Shown: positions 1 through 6,037 of the stretch, one piece after another | How the letters are laid out: every line of letters begins with the position of its first letter | How positions within the stretch are numbered: position 1 is the stretch's first letter | DNA from: an uncultured Oscillospiraceae bacterium | GTDB lineage: Bacteria > Bacillota > Clostridia > Oscillospirales > Oscillospiraceae | Direction: 5' to 3' | Assembly (NCBI GenBank): GCA_910588105.1 | Contig: CAJUQD010000053.1 | Span: forward strand, 1 to 16,167 | DNA: 16,167 nucleotides | Translations under genes and position numbers: made by a program | The notes under the pieces: generated by a model | Seen by the model: the letters and a program-made list of their open reading frames with translations, nothing else | The model's database searches: none | Told to the model about the DNA's origin: nothing

Positions 1-1591
1 CGGTGAAGGTGCGGCTGCCGCCCTGCTTCGTGTAGGCCATGTACTTCTCCCAGGCCAGCCCGCGGTCCTTCTGGAGCAGGGCCCAGAACTGGAGGGACAC
101 GGTCTGGGCCAGGCAGTAGTCGATATAGTAGAAGGGGCTGGAATAGATGTGGTGCTGGCGCTGCCAGCCCTCCCCCTCGGCATAGAAGGGGATGTCCCCG
201 TCCAGCTTCACCCAGGGCATATACACCCCCAGCAGCTCCTTCCAGACAGCGTGGCGCTGGGCCGGGGTCATATCCGGGTTAGCGTAAACCTGGTGCTGGA
301 AGTGGTCCACCATGGTGCCATAGGGGATGAAGGTGAGGGCGCCGGACAGGTGACTGTACAGGAACTTCTTGGTGTCCTTGCCGAAGAAGCCCTCGGCCCA
401 GGGCCAGGCCATGAACTCCATGGACATGGAGTGGACCTCGCAGGCCTCCATGCCGGGCCAGACGTACTCCATGGGCACCCGGTCCCGGTTCATCCAGGCG
501 GCGAAGGCGTGGCCCGCCTCGTGGGTGACCACCTCCACATCCCCCTGGGTGCCGTTGAAGTTGGCGAAGATGAAGGGCACCCGGTAGTCCGCGATGGAGG
601 TGCAGTAGCCGCCGGAGCGCTTGCCCTCGGTGGACAGCACGTCCAGCAGCTCATTGTCCAGCATGGTCTGGAAGAACTCGCTGGTCTCGGGGGACAGCTC
701 ATCATAGAACTTCTTTCCCTGGGCCAGGATATCGTCGGGAGTCCCCTGTGGCCGGGGGTTGCCGGAGCGGAACTCCAGGGCGTTATCGGCAAAGCTCATG
801 GGGTACTGCTTGCCCAGCCGCTTGGCCTGCTCCTTGTAGATGCGGTCGGCCACCGGCACCAGGTACTTCACCACGGCGGCGCGGAACTTCTCCACGTCCT
901 CCTTGGTGTAGCAGTTGCGGCCCATGCGGTAGTAGCCCAGGGTGGTGTACCCCTCGTAGCCCAGCTTTTTGCCCATGGCGTCCCGCAGGTGGGTGAGCTG
1001 GTCGTAGATGCGGTCCAGGTCGCCCTGGTGGTCCTTGTACCACTGGCCCTCCGCCTTCCAGGCCGCCAGGCGGCGCTCGTCGTCCGCGTCCGTCTTGAAG
1101 GGGGTGAGCTGGGACAGGGTGTAGGTTTTGCCCTCAAAGGGGATCTGGGCGGAGGCCAGCAGCTTCTCATACTCGGTGGTCAGGTCGTTCTCCTGCTGGA
1201 GCTGGGGGATGATCTCCGGGGAGAAGGTCTTGAGCTGGATCTCCGCATTGACAAACAGCAGATCGCCGTACTCCGCCTCAAAATCCTTGCGGAAGGGGGA
1301 GGCCAGCATAGCCGCGGTCCACGCCTGCATGTACTCCTGGAGCTGGGGGAAAGCGCTGTTCCAGAAGGTCTCCTCCCCGTCGTAGAACTGGTCCCGGGTG
1401 TCGATGGAGTGGCGCACGCTGGCCAGGGTGGCCTGGGTGTCGATGTGCTTCAGCTCCTGCTCCTTCTCCAGGAACACGGCCTTGGCCTCCTCGTAGCTGG
1501 CGGCGCCCTTCAGCCGCTCCACCAAGCCGGACAGGGTCTGCTTCATCCCCTCCAGGTCGGGGCGCTCATAGGGCATCTGGGAAAACTTCAT
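1..1591 (-). CDS. M3 family oligoendopeptidase (3' end cut by window edge)
   Basis: Zinc metallopeptidase that would cleave short peptides in the cytoplasm. The start is the ATG read from 1591 (protein begins MKFSQMPYERPDLEG), preceded by AAGGAGG at 7-8 nt spacing. 530 codons are visible and the frame is open to base 1. Family members are about 560 aa, so only some 30 C-terminal residues should be missing. The zinc motif HEAGH lies at residues 357-361, and the likely third ligand is E385 in EVHSMSME, the usual distance downstream. The N-terminal half is the helical M3 domain rich in Glu, Gln and Leu. There is no signal peptide or membrane segment. HEAGH with this downstream motif looks closer to the M3 subgroup that is not classical PepF, so no symbol is given. 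It lies 49 nt downstream of the NUDIX gene on the same strand and is probably co-transcribed with it; a parS-like palindrome sits in that gap. Confidence 0.93.
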   Translation of the reverse strand, partial: MKFSQMPYERPDLEGMKQTLSGLVERLKGAASYEEAKAVFLEKEQELKHIDTQATLASVRHSIDTRDQFYDGEETFWNSAFPQLQEYMQAWTAAMLASPFRKDFEAEYGDLLFVNAEIQLKTFSPEIIPQLQQENDLTTEYEKLLASAQIPFEGKTYTLSQLTPFKTDADDERRLAAWKAEGQWYKDHQGDLDRIYDQLTHLRDAMGKKLGYEGYTTLGYYRMGRNCYTKEDVEKFRAAVVKYLVPVADRIYKEQAKRLGKQYPMSFADNALEFRSGNPRPQGTPDDILAQGKKFYDELSPETSEFFQTMLDNELLDVLSTEGKRSGGYCTSIADYRVPFIFANFNGTQGDVEVVTHEAGHAFAAWMNRDRVPMEYVWPGMEACEVHSMSMEFMAWPWAEGFFGKDTKKFLYSHLSGALTFIPYGTMVDHFQHQVYANPDMTPAQRHAVWKELLGVYMPWVKLDGDIPFYAEGEGWQRQHHIYSSPFYYIDYCLAQTVSLQFWALLQKDRGLAWEKYMAYTKQGGSRTFT

Positions 1592-1622
1592 GATGATTCC
1601 TCCTTGATGTATTTAGAACGAA

Positions 1623-1638
1623 CGTTTCACGTGAAACG
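1623..1638. promoter_or_regulatory. parS-like ParB/Spo0J binding site
   Basis: CGTTTCACGTGAAACG is a perfect 16-bp palindrome. Its central 14 bases, GTTTCACGTGAAAC, equal the core of the Bacillus parS consensus TGTTTCACGTGAAACA; only the two outermost bases differ, and they differ symmetrically. It lies in the 49-nt gap between the NUDIX stop (1641-1643) and the peptidase start. In Firmicutes parS sites cluster around oriC, and dnaX is commonly origin-proximal, so the location fits. Assignment is by motif only. Confidence 0.75.
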
Positions 1639-1640
1639 GT

Positions 1641-2123
1641 TTAAACGACGCGCTCTCCATCCAGCACTGCCCGGATCAGCCGCTCGTCCCCGCTCCTGTA
1701 GTCCAGGGTGAGCAGGAAGGGCGGGCGGTCCTCCGCCAGCAGCTTGAGGAAGATCTCGTCCCCCTCCCAGATGGGCAGCTGCGTGACCTTCTCCTTGGGC
1801 ACCCAGGCCAGCTCGCCCTCGTCGCAGTCCATGCGCAGCTCCCCCGTCCACCCCCCGGCGGTGAACAGGTACATAAATTGGTCGGAGCCGCTGTCGTTAC
1901 ACAGGAAGGTGACCACCCCCCGGAAACGCCAATGGGTGAGGGTGAGGCCGGTCTCCTCCCGCACCTCCCGGCGCAGGCATTCGTCGGGGCTCTCCCCCTC
2001 CTCGAACTTGCCCCCCACGCCGATCCATTTGCCCTTGTTGATATCCGCCTTTTTCTTGACCCGGTGGAGCATCAGATACTCCCCCCGGGGGTTTTCCAGG
2101 TAGCACAACGTGCTGTTGTACAT
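1641..2123 (-). CDS. NUDIX hydrolase, MutT / 8-oxo-dGTP diphosphatase-like
   Basis: Predicted to hydrolyse a nucleoside diphosphate linked to another moiety, most likely an oxidised or non-canonical dNTP. 160 aa, starting at the ATG read from 2123 (MYNSTLCYLENPRGEY), with GGAGG 9 nt upstream. The frame stays open further upstream, but that extension is low-complexity and runs into a structured repeat, so it is rejected. The complete NUDIX box occupies residues 38-60: G38, E44, then R52-E53-V-R-E56-E57-T-G59-L60, matching GX5EX7REUXEEXGU with all metal-binding glutamates present. W33 and the following GVGG are typical of MutT-like members, and the length is usual for the family. It sits where recR is often found downstream of ybaB. 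No promoter was found directly upstream; it may be read from the dnaX-ybaB transcript or from within the intergenic block. The exact substrate cannot be told from sequence. Confidence 0.93.
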   Translation of the reverse strand: MYNSTLCYLENPRGEYLMLHRVKKKADINKGKWIGVGGKFEEGESPDECLRREVREETGLTLTHWRFRGVVTFLCNDSGSDQFMYLFTAGGWTGELRMDCDEGELAWVPKEKVTQLPIWEGDEIFLKLLAEDRPPFLLTLDYRSGDERLIRAVLDGERVV

Positions 2124-2180
2124 AATTTGTTTCCTCCCGTCATCACGCCCCGCCTCGCCGGCACAAGCAGCGCCCACTCG

Positions 2181-2265
2181 CTTTCCCCCTCGGGAAAGAC
2201 TCCTCCGCTGTGCCTCCTCCCCCCACAAAGCCAAGGGACGGCTTTGCGGGGGCCCCATTGGGGCC
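2181..2265. repeat. Cluster of three small perfect hairpins in the ybaB-NUDIX intergenic region
   Basis: Three consecutive perfect inverted repeats occur here: CTTTCCC/GGGAAAG (2181-2187 with 2192-2198, 4-nt loop), CAAAGCC/GGCTTTG (2226-2232 with 2240-2246, 7-nt loop) and GGCCCC/GGGGCC (2251-2256 with 2260-2265, 3-nt loop). No gene, promoter or T-tract goes with them. They abut the larger palindromic element at 2295-2441 and may be part of the same dispersed repeat. Short open frames through here have no recognisable domain. Confidence 0.5.
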
Positions 2266-2294
2266 GCTGCCAACGGCTTGGACGCTAGGCGCCG

Positions 2295-2441
2295 TTTGAA
2301 AATTGGCAATATGCCCAGCGGCAAGGAATTTTTTCGCTGGGCAAGGCGATTTGGCGCAGAAATACTTTGTGTATTTCAAGGCAAAGCAACGCAGCTCGGC
2401 GGAAAAAGGCCCGCCGATTGGGCGTGTTGACAATTTTCAAG
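2295..2441. repeat. 147-bp palindromic element with three internal hairpins (MITE-like or structured RNA)
   Basis: The ends are an imperfect inverted repeat. TTGAAAATTG (2296-2305) is the exact reverse complement of 2431-2440, and the match continues inward to 2317/2419 with three mismatches (two of them G-T). Inside are three hairpins: GCCCAGCG/CGCTGGGC (2313-2320, 2335-2342), GAAATAC/GTATTTC (2359-2365, 2371-2377, 5-nt loop) and TCGGCGG/CCGCCGA (2396-2402, 2411-2417). The overall plan is a closing stem with three arms. It fills most of the space between ybaB and the NUDIX gene. No transposase is nearby. It is either a non-autonomous palindromic repeat or a structured transcript; copy number cannot be judged from one window. 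Confidence 0.65.
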
Positions 2442-2447
2442 CAAGCC

Positions 2448-2795
2448 CTAGAAGGGCAGGTTCAAACCGCCCGTCAGCTTGGACATCTGCCCGGCAGCGT
2501 CCTCTGCGGCCTTGCGCAGCGCCTCGTTGACGGCGGCCACGATCAGGTCCTGGAGCATCTCCACGTCCTCCGGGTCCACTGCCTCTGGGTCGATGGCCAC
2601 ACTCACCAGCTCCTTTTTGCCGGACACGGTGGCGGTGACCACGCCGCCCCCCGCCCCGGCCTTATAGGTCTTGGCCTCCAGCTCCTCCTGGGCCTTGAGC
2701 ATGTCCTGCTGCATCTTCTGGGCCTGGCGGATCATGCTGTTCATGTTCCCGCCCCCCATGCCGCCCATACCGCGGCTGTTGAATCCTTTTGCCAT
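2448..2795 (-). CDS. ybaB: YbaB/EbfC family nucleoid-associated protein
   Basis: Small DNA-binding nucleoid protein that forms dimers, shaped like tweezers in known homologues. 115 aa, close to the family's usual 100-115. The start ATG is read from 2795 with AAGGAGG 7 nt upstream. Domain layout: a Gly/Met-rich N terminus (residues 1-17, MGGMGGG), a long amphipathic helix typical of the family (about 18-45, with MIRQAQKMQQDM), then the beta region with GGGVVTATVSG and a C-terminal helix ending in LTGGLNLPF, as in the family. It lies 85 nt downstream of dnaX on the same strand, the conserved Firmicutes order, and is almost certainly co-transcribed with dnaX. recR, the usual third gene, is absent. 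Confidence 0.95.
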   Translation of the reverse strand: MAKGFNSRGMGGMGGGNMNSMIRQAQKMQQDMLKAQEELEAKTYKAGAGGGVVTATVSGKKELVSVAIDPEAVDPEDVEMLQDLIVAAVNEALRKAAEDAAGQMSKLTGGLNLPF

Positions 2796-2832
2796 ATGTC
2801 TGCCTCCTTATGTCGCCGTAGCTGTATTTCTA

Positions 2833-2865
2833 TTCCCGCGGACGCTGGACAAGGGTTCGCGGGAA
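2833..2865. repeat. Inverted repeat between dnaX and ybaB
   Basis: TTCCCGCG (2833-2840) and CGCGGGAA (2858-2865) form a perfect 8-bp stem around a 17-nt loop in the 85-nt gap. On the dnaX-ybaB (minus) strand no T-tract follows, so it is not an intrinsic terminator in that direction; it may stabilise or pause the transcript. A T-rich stretch follows only on the plus strand, where no gene ends. Confidence 0.5.
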
Positions 2866-2880
2866 GTTTGTTTTGTCAGG

Positions 2881-4641
2881 TCACTCCACAATGATATTGC
2901 TCCCGCCCTGGGCCAAAAACACGTCCAGCGCATCCACCGGGGCGCCCTGGGCCGTGGGGGCGGCCTCCGGCGGGGCTTTCCCCACCTTTACCGCCACTGT
3001 GTGGGCCGTGCCGGTGAATGCCTGGCACAGCTCCGCCATGGGCCGGGTGATAGCAGGGCGGTCCAGCATGTCCCGCAGGAAATCGTTGGCCGTCCACAGG
3101 GTGAGCTGCCGCCCGTCGAAGCGGCCCTCCGCCATGGCGGGATTGCTGATAAAGCTGTAGTCGCTCACCGCCAGCTTCGCTTTAAGCTGCTCCCGGAAGG
3201 TGGGCCAACCCGGCCAGCCCTCCATGGCCCCCTGGGGCGGGGACGGCTGCGCCGCCGCGGGGGCGGGCCCGTCCTCCCGCGGGGGGACGCGGGGCGGGGC
3301 TCCGGGCGCGCGCCCTTTCGCCGGGGCAGGGCGGGGCTCCGGCTCCACGTCCCAGGGGGGGGCGTCCTCCTCCCGGGGCGGGGGCTCGTCGGGCAGGGGA
3401 GGTTCCTCCCAGGTGGGCTCTTCCCGGGCCGGTTCCGCCTGCCGGGGGGCGGGGCGGGGCTCCCTGCGGGGCGTGGGGGAGGGCGTGTGCCGGGGGGGAC
3501 TCCCTTCCCCCTGCTCCAGCCGGGCCACCCGGGCGGACAGCCCCGACGGCGAGGGGTCCAGCGCCGGGTCGCACAGGGCGGCCAGGCACAGCTCCATATC
3601 GGTGCGGCGGTTGGCCGACCGGGCCAGTTCCGCCGCCGTTTTTTGCAGAAGGGTGAGCATCTGCACCAGCCGGGGTGCATCGAACCGGGCGGACAGCCGT
3701 TTCAGCGTCTCCCCGTCGAAGCCCCCGGTCATCAGCGCCGCGCCCGCCCGGGGGGCGGTTTTGCGCACCAGCAGGTCCCGCGCCAGGGCGGACAGCTCCC
3801 CCGCCAGCGCGGCCATCTCCTTCCCTCCGGCGTACAGCTTGTCCAGCCGTTCCAGGGCGGCGGCGGTGTCGCCGTCGGCGGCGCAGTCCAGCAGGGCGGC
3901 GGCCTCCAGGTTGCCCGCCAGCCCCAGGGTGGACAGCACCCGCTCCCCGTCCACCCCGCCCCCGCCCCCAGAGCACTGGTCCAGCAGGGACAGAGCGTCC
4001 CGCATACCGCCGTCGGCCAGCCGGGCGATGAGGGCTGCGGCGTCCTGGGACAGGGCGAAGCCCTCCTCCCCCGCCACATGGAGCAGGTGGGCTGCGATGT
4101 CCTCCGCCCGGATCCGCTTGAAGGCGAACTGCTGGCAGCGGCTCTTGATGGTGGCGGGCACCTTGTTCACCTCGGTGGTGGCCAGGATGAACATCAGATG
4201 CGCCGGAGGCTCCTCCAGAATCTGGAGCAGGGCGTTGAACGCCTGGGCGGAGAGCATGTGCACCTCGTCCACGATGTACACCCGCTTTTTCACCGCCGCG
4301 GGGGTGTACACCGCCTCGTCCAGGATGGCGCGGATGTCGTCCACGCGGTTGTTGGAGGCGGCGTCCAGCTCCAGCACATCCAGGATGGAGCCGTTCTCAA
4401 TGCCCAGGCAGGCGGGGCAGGCATTGCAGGGGTTGCCGTCCTGGGGGCGCTCACAGTTCACCGCCCGGGCCAGCAGCTTGGCGCAGGAGGTTTTGCCCGT
4501 CCCCCGGGTGCCGGTGAACAGGTAGGCGTGGGACAGCCGCCCGGACTCCACCTGGCGCTTGAGGGTCTGGGTGACGTGGCCCTGGCCCACCACCTGGTCG
4601 AAGGTGCGGGAGCGCCACTTGCGGTACAGGGCCTGGTACAT
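2881..4641 (-). CDS. dnaX: DNA polymerase III subunit gamma/tau
   Basis: ATPase subunit of the clamp loader, which opens and loads the beta clamp and tethers polymerase at the replication fork. 586 aa. The start chosen is the ATG read from 4641 (MYQALYRKWRSRTFDQVVGQ), the canonical family N terminus, with GAGAGG 8 nt upstream; an in-frame GTG nine bases earlier would overlap that site. Walker A is GTRGTGKT (44-51), the zinc cysteines are C63, C72, C75 and C78, Walker B is VDEVH (124-128), followed by the LATTE sensor. A Pro/Glu/Arg-rich linker runs from about 355 to 450 (visible as long G/C-rich tracts at 3240-3500). A C-terminal tau-like domain follows (about 460-555), with the motif WPTFREQLKAKL. 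No programmed-frameshift heptamer is apparent at the domain junction, so probably only the full-length form is made. It lies downstream of the SRP RNA. Confidence 0.97.
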   Translation of the reverse strand: MYQALYRKWRSRTFDQVVGQGHVTQTLKRQVESGRLSHAYLFTGTRGTGKTSCAKLLARAVNCERPQDGNPCNACPACLGIENGSILDVLELDAASNNRVDDIRAILDEAVYTPAAVKKRVYIVDEVHMLSAQAFNALLQILEEPPAHLMFILATTEVNKVPATIKSRCQQFAFKRIRAEDIAAHLLHVAGEEGFALSQDAAALIARLADGGMRDALSLLDQCSGGGGGVDGERVLSTLGLAGNLEAAALLDCAADGDTAAALERLDKLYAGGKEMAALAGELSALARDLLVRKTAPRAGAALMTGGFDGETLKRLSARFDAPRLVQMLTLLQKTAAELARSANRRTDMELCLAALCDPALDPSPSGLSARVARLEQGEGSPPRHTPSPTPRREPRPAPRQAEPAREEPTWEEPPLPDEPPPREEDAPPWDVEPEPRPAPAKGRAPGAPPRVPPREDGPAPAAAQPSPPQGAMEGWPGWPTFREQLKAKLAVSDYSFISNPAMAEGRFDGRQLTLWTANDFLRDMLDRPAITRPMAELCQAFTGTAHTVAVKVGKAPPEAAPTAQGAPVDALDVFLAQGGSNIIVE

Positions 4642-4660
4642 TGAAATCACCTCTCCAACA

Positions 4661-4695
4661 TAAAAGAAACGCGCAGCGCTGTTGCAACGCTGCGC
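4661..4695 (-). terminator. Candidate intrinsic terminator/attenuator upstream of dnaX
   Basis: On the minus strand GCGCAGCG and CGCTGCGC (plus positions 4688-4695 and 4671-4678) form a perfect 8-bp GC stem with a 9-nt loop, followed directly by GTTTCTTTTA. It ends about 20 nt before the dnaX start. It could end SRP RNA read-through or attenuate dnaX. The T-tract is interrupted, so termination may be partial. Confidence 0.55.
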
Positions 4696-4738
4696 TTTGA
4701 GCGCTCGGACGTTTCATAAAACCGGCCTGCGTTTGTCA

Positions 4739-4890
4739 TCGCGCTTCGGCGGTGTCACGCTCGGGCTGGGCGCATGGCCGGGCCGCTTTCGCTGCGGCTC
4801 AAGCAAAACCTGATCCCGCTGCGCAGGCTCCGCGCTTTTGCTTTCGCTCCGCTCCAAGCTCCCCTATGCGCCTGCCCTCGCGCTTCGGCG
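4739..4890. repeat. Structured GC-rich element flanked by 13-bp direct repeats
   Basis: TCGCGCTTCGGCG occurs exactly at 4739-4751 and again at 4878-4890; each copy is itself a UUCG-type mini-hairpin. The 126 bases between them form a nested structure: an outer stem 4763-4775 with 4866-4877 (11 bp, one small internal loop), GCCGC/GCGGC (4782-4786, 4794-4798), and AAGCAAAA/TTTTGCTT (4801-4808, 4836-4843). No coding frame here shows a recognisable protein. It lies between the SRP RNA and dnaX. It could be an inserted palindromic element with a target duplication, or a structured leader of dnaX. Confidence 0.5.
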
Positions 4891-4913
4891 CAAAACAAGA
4901 CCGCGCACCGGCC
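4891..4913 (-). terminator. Weak 3'-end terminator of the SRP RNA
   Basis: On the minus strand GGCCG and CGGTC form a 5-bp stem (one G-T pair) around a 5-nt loop, followed by TTGTTTTG. The stem overlaps the strand that closes the SRP RNA by pairing with its 5' end, so termination and final folding share bases. The stem is weak. Confidence 0.35.
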
Positions 4914-5168
4914 TTTGAAGGACAGGATATGCCCGTTACCCATACAGCCGGCTCAGGACCGGCGCGCCCGCGGCACACGCCCAGGTCCGCTTAGTGCTGC
5001 TCGGTTCCCCGCCTGACACGATTCACGGGTGAGCGTTGCGCGGGACCGGTCCATCATCGCTGCTTATATGGGGCAGACGGCACAGTCTGCCTCCGGGGGC
5101 CGGGATTCATCCCTGCTGTAGCGGATTGCAGGTACAGGGCACCGCTATCTCCCCGACTAGCGCGGCCT
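4899..5168 (-). ncRNA. ffs: Signal recognition particle RNA, large Bacillus type (scRNA)
   Basis: RNA core of the signal recognition particle, which with Ffh targets nascent membrane and secreted proteins to the translocon. The minus strand carries the Alu-domain signature: GCTAGTCGGGG, then TAGCGGTGCCCTGTACCTGC, then CCGCTACAGCAGGG, nearly identical to the Bacillus subtilis scRNA. The SRP54-binding helix 8 is TGTCAGG, CGG-GGAA-CCG (tetraloop at 5005-5008), then GAGCAGCACTAAG. The apical stem has co-varied from UCC/GGA to CGG/CCG while the GGAA loop is kept. The 5' end GGCCGCGC (5160-5167) pairs with the 3' end GCGCGGTC (4899-4906). The resulting 270 nt matches the roughly 271-nt mature B. 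subtilis RNA. The primary transcript should start near 5195-5197 and be trimmed. Exact ends are inferred from this pairing. dnaX follows, as in other Firmicutes. Confidence 0.93.
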
Positions 5169-5201
5169 TGCTTTGCGCCGGGGCGCTTGCAAGACCCAGT
5201 T

Positions 5202-5230
5202 ATTTTATCACGGCTGGGAGGATTTATCAA
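5202..5230 (-). promoter_or_regulatory. Sigma-A promoter of the SRP RNA
   Basis: On the minus strand TTGATA (5225-5230) and TAAAAT (5202-5207) are separated by exactly 17 bp. The predicted start is at G residues near 5195-5197, about 28 nt before the mature RNA end, leaving a leader that folds as a hairpin and would be processed. A strong promoter is expected for a stable RNA. Confidence 0.8.
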
Positions 5231-5241
5231 CCGTATTTTAG

Positions 5242-5267
5242 AAAAAAAGAAAAACGGCCGCCGCGCC
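5242..5267 (-). terminator. T-tract terminator candidate after the GNAT gene
   Basis: Directly after the GNAT stop codon the minus strand reads a short GC-rich stretch (GCGGCGGCCG), then T5-C-T7. The T-tract is strong, but the stem that can be drawn is only about 3 bp. The promoter of the SRP RNA begins within 12 bases of it. Confidence 0.35.
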
Positions 5268-5894
5268 TCAGCGCAAGATGTGCCACACATCGTCCCCCTG
5301 GAAACCGCAGGCGCGGTAGACACGCTCCGGCCGGGTGGGGTTCTCCCGCTCGCCGGACACCGTGGCGAAGTCCGCAAAGCCGCCCATGGCCTCCAGCGCC
5401 CAGGACGTCAGCGCGGCGGCAATCCCATGCCCCCGGTATGCCGGCAGCACCTGGAGCCACTCGATGATTCCCTCTCCCGCCTCCGGGTCAAACTCCCCCA
5501 CCACCGAGCCGATGAGCGCCCCGTCCGCAAAGGCCCCTGCCCACAGTTCGGGGCGGTAAACCGGGGAACCGGCCCAACCGCGCACCTCCTCCTGCGTCAC
5601 CCGGATGCCGGAGCGGCGGTAACAGCGGTTGATGAGCGCCGCAGCCTCCCCCGCCCGCTCCAGGGGGAGGGGGGCCAGAACCACGCCGGGCGGGGGCTCA
5701 AAGCGGGGCACGGCCCGCAGGCGGTGCATTAGCCGGAAAAAGCTGCTGTGGCCGCGGCCCTGCGCCATCTGCGGGCAAAACCGGCTGTGGTGTACGATAT
5801 CCATCCCAGGGGGCACGGAAATCCGCTTTGCCTTCCAATAGGGAATGGACAGCGTTCCGCAGGGGTCGGCGAGATAATCCTGGAGGGAAACCAT
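5268..5894 (-). CDS. GNAT family N-acetyltransferase
   Basis: Predicted acetyl-CoA-dependent N-acetyltransferase of unknown substrate. 208 aa, starting at the ATG read from 5894 with AAGGAG about 11 nt upstream and a consensus promoter. Residues 1-65 (opening MVSLQDYLADPCGTLSIPYW) form an extension before the acetyltransferase fold, which runs from about 72 to 208. Acetyl-CoA-binding motif A is at about 140-165, with WLQVLPAYRGHGIAAAL; Y153-R154-G155-H156-G157 form the pyrophosphate loop. Motif B lies near the C terminus, YRACGF. It is transcribed divergently from the ATP-grasp operon, and the SRP RNA follows. Nothing in the context indicates a substrate; it may act on a small molecule or antibiotic-like amine. 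The family is certain, the function is not. Confidence 0.9.
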   Translation of the reverse strand: MVSLQDYLADPCGTLSIPYWKAKRISVPPGMDIVHHSRFCPQMAQGRGHSSFFRLMHRLRAVPRFEPPPGVVLAPLPLERAGEAAALINRCYRRSGIRVTQEEVRGWAGSPVYRPELWAGAFADGALIGSVVGEFDPEAGEGIIEWLQVLPAYRGHGIAAALTSWALEAMGGFADFATVSGERENPTRPERVYRACGFQGDDVWHILR

Positions 5895-5930
5895 AGGGCC
5901 CTTGCTCCTTTCGCTGGATATTCCGCCCTT

Positions 5931-5959
5931 ATTATACGCCGTCCGGGCCGGGCTGTCAA
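5931..5959 (-). promoter_or_regulatory. Consensus sigma-A promoter of the GNAT gene
   Basis: On the minus strand TTGACA (5954-5959) and TATAAT (5931-5936) match consensus perfectly, with a 17-bp spacer. The predicted start is near 5924, giving a leader of about 30 nt. The -35 overlaps an inverted repeat, CGGGCT/AGCCCG (5949-5954, 5960-5965), which could be an operator. Confidence 0.85.
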
Positions 5960-5973
5960 AGCCCGCACGGCCC

Positions 5974-6002
5974 TTGCAATCTCCCCGCCGCTTTGATATA
6001 AT
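5974..6002 (+). promoter_or_regulatory. Sigma-A promoter of the ATP-grasp-PHP-deacetylase operon
   Basis: TTGCAA (5974-5979) and TATAAT (5997-6002) are spaced by 17 bp. The predicted start is near 6009, about 29 nt before the ATG. Its -35 is 14 bp from the -35 of the divergent GNAT promoter, so one regulator bound between them could affect both. Confidence 0.85.
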
Positions 6003-6037
6003 GCTCGTGAATCTATCTAAATATAAGGAGGGGTGTT

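Noticed and set aside
149..1711. A 520-codon open frame on the plus strand across the peptidase gene
   Set aside because: It is antisense to a gene with clear M3 motifs, its protein is a low-complexity His/Leu/Gly-rich string, and it has no ribosome site. Such long shadows are expected in GC-rich coding DNA.
2143..2433. A 96-codon minus-strand frame through the ybaB-NUDIX spacer
   Set aside because: It is read through the palindromic element and its hairpins, lacks a ribosome site and shows no domain.
3639..3644. Run of six A (minus strand) in dnaX as a programmed frameshift site for a short gamma form
   Set aside because: The reading frame is CAA AAA ACG, which does not fit the X XXY YYZ heptamer, and only six A are present. 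A second A-rich site near residues 118-119 lies inside the ATPase domain, where a shift would give no useful product.
2671..4644. A 657-codon plus-strand frame over dnaX
   Set aside because: Antisense shadow rich in Gly, Arg and Pro with no domain; dnaX on the other strand has all expected motifs.
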